Positions 15,734 to 22,192 of a stretch of 22,726 bases of DNA are shown here, piece by piece. The stretch is from Actinomycetota bacterium (GTDB taxonomy: Bacteria; Actinomycetota; Actinomycetes; S36-B12): assembly GCA_009700485.1 (NCBI GenBank), contig WLLZ01000018.1:1-22726 (forward strand). Reading direction: 5' to 3'. Position 1 is the first letter of the stretch. Every line of letters starts with the position of its first letter. The notes beneath the pieces were generated by a model, which did not search any database, was not told the origin of the DNA, and saw only the letters and a list, made by a program, of their open reading frames with translations. A program made the position numbers and the translations under genes.

Positions 15734-16434
15734 AAGATATTGCGCTAGTCACCGGCGGAAATCGAGGCATCGGGCTTGCCATCGCTCTACGGCTGCGGGC
15801 AGCTGGCCATGAGGTCGTGGTGGCTTGTCGATCGGGTCAGGCCCCTGAGGGTCTAGCAGCGGTAGCGATGGATGTTGCTGATCCGGCTTCGATTGATGCC
15901 GCATTTACCAAGGTTGAGGCAGATTTTGGTTCGGTGTCGATCATCGTGGCTAATGCTGGCATCACTCGGGATGGCTTACTAATGCGAATGAGTGATCAGG
16001 ATATTGATGACGTACTCACCACTAACTTGGCGGGAGCTATACGTATTTCACGTCGCGGTTTGCGCGCAATGATTAAGGCTCGTGATGGTCGCATCATCTT
16101 CATTTCATCGGTTGTTGCAATGCTGGGTTCTGCGGGCCAGGTGAACTACGCGGCCGCGAAGTCAGGTCTGATCGGAGCCGGCCGGTCCTTGGCCCGTGAA
16201 GTTGGTTCGAGGGGTATCACGGTGAATGTGGTGGCGCCTGGATTTGTTGAAACTGACATGACAGCCGACTTAGAAGAAGACCGCAAGGCGTCGATCCTGA
16301 GTGCGGTGCCCTTGGGCCGGTATGCTCAACCAGACGAAGTCGCAGCACTTGTGGAGTTCTTGGCGTCGAAGGATGCCGGGTACATCACCGGCGCTGTGAT
16401 TCCCATTGATGGTGGCCTTGGCATGGGCCACTAG
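15730..16434 (+). CDS. fabG: 3-oxoacyl-[ACP] reductase FabG
   Basis: A 234-residue short-chain dehydrogenase that reduces 3-oxoacyl-ACP with NADPH in type II fatty acid synthesis. It has the cofactor loop GGNRGIG (9-15), the NAG motif (75-77), N99, and the catalytic set S127, Y140 and K144 (YAAAK). The C-terminus GGLGMGH is typical of actinobacterial FabG next to an enoyl reductase. The start is GTG 15730 within a GTGA overlap with the TMEM175-like gene, with GGAG about 7 bases upstream. The following fabI, 23 bp downstream, supports the fatty-acid role over other SDR functions; the pair corresponds to mabA-inhA of M. tuberculosis. Confidence 0.93.
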   Translation: MKDIALVTGGNRGIGLAIALRLRAAGHEVVVACRSGQAPEGLAAVAMDVADPASIDAAFTKVEADFGSVSIIVANAGITRDGLLMRMSDQDIDDVLTTNLAGAIRISRRGLRAMIKARDGRIIFISSVVAMLGSAGQVNYAAAKSGLIGAGRSLAREVGSRGITVNVVAPGFVETDMTADLEEDRKASILSAVPLGRYAQPDEVAALVEFLASKDAGYITGAVIPIDGGLGMGH

Positions 16435-16457
16435 GAAACGAGCAGGAGCAATTTTAG

Positions 16458-17225
16458 ATGGGCATATTGCAGGGTAAGCGAATTCTGATTACCGGGGTAC
16501 TTACCGACCAGTCCATCGCCTTCCACGTTGCCCGCCTCGCTCAGGAGCAAGGGGCGTTCGTCGTCCTAACATCATTTGGCCGAGTTATGTCACTTACCGC
16601 ACGTTCAGCCGGCCGGCTTCCTTCGCTGCCACCGGTTATTGAACTGGACGTTACCAATGACGAAGATTTGGCTGCTCTGGAGAGTCGAGTACGCGAACAC
16701 GTCGATGGGATTGATGGGGTATTGCACTCAATTGGCTTTGCACCTGAAGCGGCTCTTGGCGGTAAATTTCTATCCACCTCATGGGCGGATGCAGGTACCG
16801 CACTGCAAGTATCAGCTTTTTCGCTAAAGTCACTATCAGTAGCCTCTGAGCCATTAATGGGACCGGGTGGTTCCATTGTCGGGCTCGATTTCGATGCTGC
16901 GGTTGCCTGGCCCAAGTATGACTGGATGGGGGTAGCCAAAGCGGCACTCGAGAGCACCTCCCGTTATCTCGCCCGTGACCTGGGGCCGAAAGGGATACGA
17001 GTTAATCTGGTGGCTGCCGGACCAATTCGTACCATGGCCGCCAAAAGCATCCCAGGTTTTGAAGAGTTTGAGGGGGTTTGGGGCTCGCGGGCACCTCTAA
17101 GTTGGGATCTCGATGATCCTGAACCGGCAGCGCGGGCTTGTGTTGCTTTGATGTCGGACTGGTTCCCGGCAACAACCGGGGAGATCGTGCACGTTGACGG
17201 TGGAGTGCACTCACAAGGTGCCTAG
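16458..17225 (+). CDS. fabI: Enoyl-[ACP] reductase, InhA-like FabI
   Basis: A 255-residue NADH-dependent enoyl reductase that completes each elongation cycle. It is strikingly InhA-like: GVLTDQSIAFHVA near the N-terminus, VLHSIGFAPE with S91 at the InhA S94 position, GLDFDA with F145 (InhA F149), YDWMGVAKAALES with Y154 and K161 (InhA Y158 and K165), and VNLVAAGPIRT. After AAKSIPGF the substrate-binding loop is about ten residues shorter than in InhA, which argues for ordinary chain lengths rather than meromycolate precursors. AGGAG lies 9-10 nt before the ATG. It is cotranscribed with fabG. Confidence 0.93.
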   Translation: MGILQGKRILITGVLTDQSIAFHVARLAQEQGAFVVLTSFGRVMSLTARSAGRLPSLPPVIELDVTNDEDLAALESRVREHVDGIDGVLHSIGFAPEAALGGKFLSTSWADAGTALQVSAFSLKSLSVASEPLMGPGGSIVGLDFDAAVAWPKYDWMGVAKAALESTSRYLARDLGPKGIRVNLVAAGPIRTMAAKSIPGFEEFEGVWGSRAPLSWDLDDPEPAARACVALMSDWFPATTGEIVHVDGGVHSQGA

Positions 17226-17727
17226 CAAACAGCTGGTCCTAATTAGACACGCAAAGTCTGCATATCCAATTGGCGTTGCGGATCACGAGCGGCCCTTAAA
17301 TGCACGAGGAGTTCGCGATGGCACTGCGGTCGGGCGGTGGCTAGCTCAATCCGGCCTACTGAATTTGAAAATATCCGTGGTGGTGTCATCGGCCCGGCGC
17401 ACGCAAGAAACCTGGGGCCTGATCAGCGGTAGTGGTAACCACGAGATTGCGCTGACAGAGCCACGGCTTTATGAAGCGTCACAGCAGACAATTCTCGAGG
17501 TGATTAGAAAAACCCAGCTAGAGGTTGAGGCGCTAGTCGTCATCGCTCATAATCCTGGGCTTGAAAATGTGGCTTCGAATATCGCTAGCAATCGCGAATC
17601 GAGTTCTTACTTGATGCTAACGGAAAAATACCCGACATCCGGTGTCGCCGTATTCGATGTAATTGAATGGTCGACTATTACTGACCACTCAGCATTGCTT
17701 ACAGAATTTAGCGTGCCCCGCGGCTAG
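17218..17727 (+). CDS. sixA: SixA-like histidine phosphatase
   Basis: A 169-residue phosphatase of the histidine phosphatase superfamily. It has the RHG-type motif LIRHAKSAYP (R10, H11), HERPLNARG, SSARRTQET and the second catalytic histidine H111 in VIAHNPGLE. The short length and RHAKS motif place it near SixA, which dephosphorylates phosphohistidine proteins in E. coli; the substrate here is unknown. GTG 17218, overlapping the fabI stop by 8 bp, gives the family N-terminus; a more distant in-frame TTG (17194) would add nine unconserved residues. The stop TAG lies in CTAG, which is also the stop of serB on the other strand. Confidence 0.85.
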   Translation: MPSKQLVLIRHAKSAYPIGVADHERPLNARGVRDGTAVGRWLAQSGLLNLKISVVVSSARRTQETWGLISGSGNHEIALTEPRLYEASQQTILEVIRKTQLEVEALVVIAHNPGLENVASNIASNRESSSYLMLTEKYPTSGVAVFDVIEWSTITDHSALLTEFSVPRG

Positions 17728-18959
17728 TTGGTTTGTACGCGAGGTGCCGGCGTGACCACGCCAGCGCGCGCATCGGCTCCTTCGATATCTTCCCTGGTGA
17801 TACCTAGGAGATACAGCACCGAGTCAAGGTATGGCACCGATAGTGCTGCGTCAGCGGCTTCGCGTGCCGCTGCTTTCCCGTTGAACGACACCCCGAGTCC
17901 GGCAGCTTCGAGCATCGATACATCGTTGGCACCATCACCAATCGCTATGGTGCGCCTAATCGGGATTTCGTATTTCGCCGCGAACTCCTCAAGTGCGGCC
18001 TTTTTGCCCTGACGATCAACGATGACGCCGACAACCTCACCGGTTAAGAAGCCATCGCGAACTCCAAGGTGGTTAGCTCTTACGTCATCAATGCCTAACT
18101 CATCAGCGATAGGCATGATTACCTCCGCGAAGCCCCCAGAAACCAGACAAACCCGGTATCCGAGGGTATTCAAAGTGCGGCAGAGGGTGCGAGCGCCAGG
18201 TGTCAACCGCAGCCGGGTTCTAACTTCGTCAAGAACACTGACCGGCAGGCCTTTCAATAAGGCGACACGTGCCCTCAGCGCGGCCACAAAATCCAGATCA
18301 CCCGCCATTGCCTGCTCGGTGATTTGGGCAACTTGCTCACCAACTCCGGCATGTTCTGCGATGAGATCAATTACTTCATTCTGGATCAGCGTTGAATCGA
18401 CATCGATCACCACCAGATGCTGCCCGCGGCGATCTAGACCCGACTCCTGCACGGCGATGTCGACACCCACTTCGGCTGCGGCAGCAACAAGGGCACGGCG
18501 TAAATCGTGTAGTTCGGCACCCGAACCCTCGAACACCACCGCGGTTACCGGATAAGAGGCGATCCGGCGGATGCGATCGATATTGCCCCCGCGATTAGCG
18601 ATCTCCTCGGCAATACGAGACACGGCATCGGGTCGAAGTGGGGCCCCAAGAATCGTCACGTGCACGCGGTCGCGCCTGCGCACCGTGTCTTCGAGGGCGC
18701 CGGGCACCGTGGTGACATCCATCTCAAGGGCTGCGGCGGTGCTGCGGATATCTTGCCGAATCCGACTCATAATTTCGTCATTACCGGTGCCGCTGGTCTC
18801 GACATTAACCAGGGCGGAAAGCACCAACCGCCCACGGACCACCAGTTGCTCGACATCAAGAACGGTGATCGGGTGCGCGGCCAGTGCCGCGAAGAGGGTC
18901 TTGGTTACCCCCGGCCGGTCAGTTCCGCTAAGGGTTAGGAGCAGGGTCTGTGAAGTCAT
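17724..18959 (-). CDS. serB: Phosphoserine phosphatase SerB with two ACT domains
   Basis: A 411-residue enzyme that hydrolyses O-phosphoserine, the last step of serine biosynthesis. Two ACT-type regulatory domains occupy about 1-90 and 97-172, as in M. tuberculosis SerB2. The HAD phosphatase domain follows with motif I DVDST (D186, D188), motif II in LVSGGF (S274), motif III lysine K320 and motif IV GDGAND (D342, D346). The ACT domains suggest feedback control by serine or another amino acid. A polar C-terminal tail of about 20 residues is variable. The ATG start lies 64 bp from a divergent ABC ATPase gene, the same neighbour arrangement as Rv3041c-Rv3042c. Confidence 0.95.
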   Translation of the reverse strand: MTSQTLLLTLSGTDRPGVTKTLFAALAAHPITVLDVEQLVVRGRLVLSALVNVETSGTGNDEIMSRIRQDIRSTAAALEMDVTTVPGALEDTVRRRDRVHVTILGAPLRPDAVSRIAEEIANRGGNIDRIRRIASYPVTAVVFEGSGAELHDLRRALVAAAAEVGVDIAVQESGLDRRGQHLVVIDVDSTLIQNEVIDLIAEHAGVGEQVAQITEQAMAGDLDFVAALRARVALLKGLPVSVLDEVRTRLRLTPGARTLCRTLNTLGYRVCLVSGGFAEVIMPIADELGIDDVRANHLGVRDGFLTGEVVGVIVDRQGKKAALEEFAAKYEIPIRRTIAIGDGANDVSMLEAAGLGVSFNGKAAAREAADAALSVPYLDSVLYLLGITREDIEGADARAGVVTPAPRVQTN

Positions 18960-18968
18960 GTCGGTATA

Positions 18969-18974
18969 ACGCTA
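18969..18974 (-). promoter_or_regulatory. Possible -10 element of serB
   Basis: Minus-strand TAGCGT (18974-18969) lies 9 nt before ATG 18959 and fits the TAnnnT pattern of the window. An overlapping TATACC is an alternative. There is no Shine-Dalgarno sequence. Weak evidence on its own. Confidence 0.25.
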
Positions 18975-19010
18975 GCGCGTGTGGCACCCACCACGAACAT
19001 CCAAGGCGAC

Positions 19011-19016
19011 TAAGGT
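19011..19016 (+). promoter_or_regulatory. Putative leaderless -10 of the orphan ABC ATPase gene
   Basis: TAAGGT lies 7 nt before GTG 19024, with no Shine-Dalgarno sequence between. It supports GTG 19024 over any upstream in-frame start. No clear -35 was found. Confidence 0.4.
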
Positions 19017-19023
19017 CACTTTC

Positions 19024-19827
19024 GTGGCGCAAATTCTCGACCAGGCGGAGGTATTCACCTGCCGTCAGGTAGCGGTTAGGCGTGGGCGAAAACTGCTGCT
19101 GAACGACGTGAACTGGGTGGTCCGTTCAACTGATCGCTGGGTGATTCTGGGCCCTAATGGGGCTGGCAAAACCACCCTCCTGCAGCTCGCGGCAGCCCAA
19201 ATGTTCCCGACCTCGGGGCAGGTGCATCTTCTTGGCGAAGAACTTGGCGCGGTTGATCTGGCGGATCTGAAACCACGTATTGGCTGGGCGAGTAGTGCCA
19301 TATTAAATAGCCTTCCAGCCTCGGAGAGTGTTGAGAATGTGGTGCTGACCGGGGCTTATGGGGTGACCGGTAGGTGGCGGGAGAAGTATGAGTTGATCGA
19401 CGAGTACCGCCGCACCCAACTTATTAAGACTTGGGGGTTGGAGGCACTTTCGAATCGGACTTTTGGCACCTTGTCCGAAGGTGAGCGCAAACGAACTTTG
19501 ATAGCCAGGGCGCTGATGTCTGATCCAGAACTCTTGTTGCTGGATGAGCCGGGAGCTGGATTGGACCTGGGGGGCCGCGAGGATTTGGTGCAGCGCATGA
19601 CGATATTGGCTTTTGATCGACATGCTCCAGCTCAAGTGCTCGTAACCCACCATGTTGAGGAAATCCCACCTGGCTTCACGCACGCGCTTTTGCTCCGCGA
19701 GGGTCAGGTGGTCGCCCAGGGGCCAATTGAGCAGACGATAATTAGTGAGACACTCACTCAAACGTTTGGGATTCCCATTAGGTTGGAACGAGTTGGTGGC
19801 CGGTATACCGCTCAACGAGCTAGTTAA
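19024..19827 (+). CDS. Orphan ABC transporter ATP-binding protein
   Basis: A 267-residue single ABC domain with Walker A GPNGAGKT (43-50), a non-standard signature LSEGE (150-154, followed by RKRTLIARAL), Walker B LLLDEPGAGLD (171-181) and switch histidines HH at 209-210. No permease gene is nearby. LSEGE and DEPGAGLD resemble the ModF/YlmA-like group of stand-alone ATPases and the M. tuberculosis Rv3041c gene next to serB2. Its function and partner are unknown. An in-frame start at 18979 is rejected because residues before 19024 would be unconserved and lie in the divergent promoter region. Confidence 0.88.
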   Translation: MAQILDQAEVFTCRQVAVRRGRKLLLNDVNWVVRSTDRWVILGPNGAGKTTLLQLAAAQMFPTSGQVHLLGEELGAVDLADLKPRIGWASSAILNSLPASESVENVVLTGAYGVTGRWREKYELIDEYRRTQLIKTWGLEALSNRTFGTLSEGERKRTLIARALMSDPELLLLDEPGAGLDLGGREDLVQRMTILAFDRHAPAQVLVTHHVEEIPPGFTHALLLREGQVVAQGPIEQTIISETLTQTFGIPIRLERVGGRYTAQRAS

Positions 19828-19896
19828 CTTAGAGAACAGGTGCCCTACTAGGTGTAATTTGGGCGGCGCTGTTCCACATGCGAAGGCGAGGCCGTA

Positions 19897-20487
19897 ATGA
19901 AGGATAACGACGGGAAGCTAGAGGCTGAACTTAGTAACCGCATCTGGACCGTGCCGAATATTTTGAGTTTCATCAGGCTACTTGGTATCCCACTATTCCT
20001 CTGGTTGGTATTGGTTGAGCAGGCCGATGTGTGGGCGTTTGTCGTATTGGTGGTAGCCAGTGCCTCCGACTGGCTCGATGGTGCACTGGCTCGGGCACTT
20101 AACCAAACCAGCAAGTTGGGTGCGTTGCTCGATCCACTGGCCGACCGCCTCTATATCGCAGCCACGATTATCGGCTTAGCGCTTCGCGGCATCATCCCGT
20201 GGTGGTTGGTGCTAGCGCTAGCACTTCGCGATGTGATGCTACTGCTGCTCTTGCCCGCACTCAGGCGCCGCGGCATGCTCGCACTGCCGGTAACTTTGCT
20301 CGGAAAGGCGGCAACCTTTTGCCTGCTTTGGGGATTTCCGGCCCTCCTCCTGGGTTCAGTTGGTGGGGGCATAGGCACCTTCGGATTGATCTGTGGGTGG
20401 GCCTTTTCTTTGTGGGGTACTGCGCTGTACTGGTGGGCCGGGCTTGACTATGTGCGCCGCGGGCTGCGCCTTCCACTGGTAACGTAA
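19897..20487 (+). CDS. CDP-alcohol phosphatidyltransferase family protein
   Basis: A 196-residue membrane enzyme with about five or six helices and the complete family motif D-x2-D-G-x2-A-R-x8-G-x3-D-x3-D: D58, D61, G62, A65, R66, G75, D79 and D83 (DWLDGALAR then GALLDPLAD). Such enzymes transfer a phosphatidyl group from CDP-diacylglycerol to an alcohol, for example glycerol phosphate, inositol phosphate or another phosphatidyl lipid. Its position before gcvH-garA matches pgsA2 (Rv1822) of M. tuberculosis, whose substrate I cannot confirm. GAGG lies 5 nt before the ATG. A TAATTT at 19855-19860 could be a -10 in the 69-bp gap upstream. Confidence 0.88.
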   Translation: MKDNDGKLEAELSNRIWTVPNILSFIRLLGIPLFLWLVLVEQADVWAFVVLVVASASDWLDGALARALNQTSKLGALLDPLADRLYIAATIIGLALRGIIPWWLVLALALRDVMLLLLLPALRRRGMLALPVTLLGKAATFCLLWGFPALLLGSVGGGIGTFGLICGWAFSLWGTALYWWAGLDYVRRGLRLPLVT

Positions 20488-20516
20488 TGCTGATCAAGCG
20501 GGCGAAGTAAGCCCAA

Positions 20517-20522
20517 TAGAGT
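20517..20522 (+). promoter_or_regulatory. Possible -10 element of gcvH
   Basis: TAGAGT lies 29 nt before the gcvH ATG, which has a strong Shine-Dalgarno AAGGAGG (20540-20546). A start near 20529 would give a short conventional leader, in contrast to the leaderless genes. No good -35. Confidence 0.28.
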
Positions 20523-20551
20523 TTGGTCAAGGTGTTGACAAGGAGGATCGC

Positions 20552-20935
20552 ATGTACCCAGAGGAGTTGCGCTATACCGCCGAACACGAGTGGGTGCGGT
20601 CAGAGGCGGATGGCACGGTGGTTTTCGGGATCACCTCTTTCGCGCAAGAGGCTTTAGGCGACATCGTCTACGTAACCATGCCGGCGGTGGGTGAGTCTTT
20701 GGCGGCTGGCGCCGCATGCGGTGAGGTCGAGTCCACGAAAAGCGTGAGTGAGATTTACTCACCACTTGACGGTGTAGTAATTTCACGCAATGAATCTTTG
20801 GACTCGACACCGGAAAGCATAAATTCGTCGCCATATGGGGCTGGTTGGTTGGTCACCATGGCGCCGAGTGATCCAGCTCAATTTGCGAACTTACTCAGTG
20901 CGGCCCAGTACGCCGAAATTACCCTAAAGGGATAA
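20552..20935 (+). CDS. gcvH: Glycine cleavage system H protein
   Basis: A 127-residue lipoyl carrier protein that shuttles the aminomethyl group between the P, T and L proteins of glycine cleavage. The lipoylation site is K63 in VESTKSVSEIYSP; EHEWVR near the N-terminus and GAGWLVTM near the C-terminus are family features. Start ATG 20552 is fixed by AAGGAGG five bases upstream. The P and T protein genes are not in the window. The following gene is garA, the same order as Rv1826-Rv1827; GarA homologues control glutamate and 2-oxoglutarate use, so nitrogen and one-carbon metabolism meet here. Confidence 0.96.
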   Translation: MYPEELRYTAEHEWVRSEADGTVVFGITSFAQEALGDIVYVTMPAVGESLAAGAACGEVESTKSVSEIYSPLDGVVISRNESLDSTPESINSSPYGAGWLVTMAPSDPAQFANLLSAAQYAEITLKG

Positions 20936-20968
20936 TGCGTACCAAACAGGCAACAGGAGGTGACAACG

Positions 20969-21475
20969 GTGCGCTGTGCTAATTGTGATGCCGCGGTCGA
21001 AATTGACGACCACTTCTGCGCTGAGTGCGGTAACTCGCTTGAGCTGGGCATAGAGCAGGTGGGCATAGAGCACACCGGTTCAATTACCTCGATCATCGCA
21101 ATAGGTGGAGATACAAACTCGGGCCCGATGGCCCCGGTGGGATCCCCATCGCTAGCCGAGCTACCTACCGGTTCGGCGCTCTTGGTGGTGCATCGAGGGC
21201 CCGGGGAGGGTAGTGAATTCGCACTCAACGCCGATCTACTCACGGTCGGTCGCTCACCAGATTCAGAGGTTTTCTTAGACGATGTCACAGTCAGCCGCCG
21301 ACACGCCGAATTTCGGCGAGGTAGTTCAGGGTGGAGTATTCGTGATGTGGGGAGCCTCAACGGCACTTATGTAAATCGAAGGCGCGTAGAAGATCATCAG
21401 CTTAATGGTGGGGATGAGGTTCAAATCGGCAAGTTCCGCTTTGTTTTCCTTGTCGGTGTGGAGCCAAAATCGTGA
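20969..21475 (+). CDS. garA: FHA domain protein, GarA/OdhI-like with N-terminal zinc ribbon
   Basis: A 168-residue protein. GTG 20969 is chosen because AGGAGG (20955-20960) lies 8 nt upstream; an earlier in-frame GTG (20960) shares a base with that site and cannot use it. Residues 3-20 form a zinc-ribbon-like set, C-x2-C then C-x2-C (C3, C6, C17, C20). A linker with a five-residue duplication follows, then a serine/threonine-rich stretch TGSITSII (36-43). The FHA domain (about 68-160) has GRSPDSE, SRRHAEF and GSLNGTYVN, the phosphothreonine-binding residues, and is very close to mycobacterial GarA. GarA/OdhI inhibit 2-oxoglutarate dehydrogenase and act on glutamate enzymes, and are switched off by phosphorylation at an N-terminal ETTS motif, which is altered here. 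Confidence 0.88.
   Translation: MRCANCDAAVEIDDHFCAECGNSLELGIEQVGIEHTGSITSIIAIGGDTNSGPMAPVGSPSLAELPTGSALLVVHRGPGEGSEFALNADLLTVGRSPDSEVFLDDVTVSRRHAEFRRGSSGWSIRDVGSLNGTYVNRRRVEDHQLNGGDEVQIGKFRFVFLVGVEPKS
21045..21074 (+). repeat. Tandem 15-bp duplication within the garA linker
   Basis: TGGGCATAGAGCA occurs at 21045-21057 and again at 21060-21072, a period of 15 bp. It is in frame and gives two copies of a five-residue unit (GIEQV, GIEHT) just before the putative phosphorylated segment. The near-identical DNA suggests a recent slippage event. Confidence 0.75.
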
Positions 21476-22176
21476 GTGGTTTGGCCCGCGGCCCGGTGGT
21501 TGGCACCATAAGCATCGGTGAGGTCTTGACTTTACTCAAGCGCGAGTTTCCTGACATCACGATTAGTAAGATCCGGTTCCTGGAAACCGAGGGATTGATT
21601 ACTCCCGAGCGCACCGCATCGGGTTATCGGCGCTTCGCCGAACGCGATTTGGAGCAACTGCGTTCGGTCCTGACTTTGCAGCGCGACCAATACCTGCCCC
21701 TTAAAGTAATTCGTGAGCACTTAGAAGAGTCCACGGCAGAGTCGGCTAACCAACCAGTTGCCGGTTCCGGGTTGCGCGCCGATGATTTTCGCGCAGGGGC
21801 TGGCAAGGTACGCCTTACTCGCGGTGAGTTAGCCGAAATGGTTGAGTTACCCGAGGCCTTGATAGCTAGCTTAGAAACGATCGGGTTGGTTTGGGCGAAC
21901 CCTGCCGGCCACTATGACGAAGATGCACTCGCTGTTGCCAGCATTGTGGCGCAGCTCGCCCCATTGGGAGTTGAGCCCCGACACCTGAGGTCATTTCGGG
22001 TTGTTGCCGATCGTGATACCGGGCTAGTCGAGCAAATCGCCACCCCCTTTAGTCAACCCAAGGACCGAGGCCAGCGGGAGCACGCACATGAGGTGGTCCG
22101 TGAGGCCGCGGCGCTCTTGGTGCAACTGCACGGGGCTTTGCTACGAGCGGAACTAGTTCGCGGGGGCCTGACCTAG
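21472..22176 (+). CDS. ftsR: MerR family regulator, FtsR-like
   Basis: A 234-residue regulator with an N-terminal MerR winged helix (about 12-80): ISIGEVLTLLKREFPD, then SKIRFLETEGLI, then SGYRRFAERD. The C-terminal half is a helical domain with a second helix-turn-helix-like segment (TRGELAEMVELPEALI) and no cysteine metal site. Length and context after garA match Rv1828 of M. tuberculosis and FtsR of Corynebacterium glutamicum, which activates ftsZ; the symbol is based on that homology and position. The start is GTG 21472 in a GTGA overlap with the garA stop. Confidence 0.86.
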   Translation: MSGLARGPVVGTISIGEVLTLLKREFPDITISKIRFLETEGLITPERTASGYRRFAERDLEQLRSVLTLQRDQYLPLKVIREHLEESTAESANQPVAGSGLRADDFRAGAGKVRLTRGELAEMVELPEALIASLETIGLVWANPAGHYDEDALAVASIVAQLAPLGVEPRHLRSFRVVADRDTGLVEQIATPFSQPKDRGQREHAHEVVREAAALLVQLHGALLRAELVRGGLT

Positions 22177-22180
22177 GGGT

Positions 22181-22186
22181 TAGGCT
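22181..22186 (+). promoter_or_regulatory. Putative leaderless -10 of the DUF151 gene
   Basis: TAGGCT lies 6 nt before ATG 22193, with no Shine-Dalgarno sequence. Hexamer and spacing are identical to those before the SURF1 gene. Confidence 0.4.
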
Positions 22187-22192
22187 GATGGC

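Noticed and set aside
17203..17212. Perfect 10-bp palindrome GAGTGCACTC at the end of fabI
   Set aside because: Within coding sequence, no second copy nearby and no T-run; a palindrome of this length is expected by chance in a window of this size.
18022..18555. Plus-strand open frame of 177 codons inside serB
   Set aside because: Arg/Ser/Thr/Pro-rich, low-complexity translation antisense to the conserved HAD domain; a shadow of serB.
20535..20540. Perfect TTGACA just before gcvH
   Set aside because: The matching -10 would fall inside gcvH, and the hexamer abuts the Shine-Dalgarno; not a plausible gcvH promoter.
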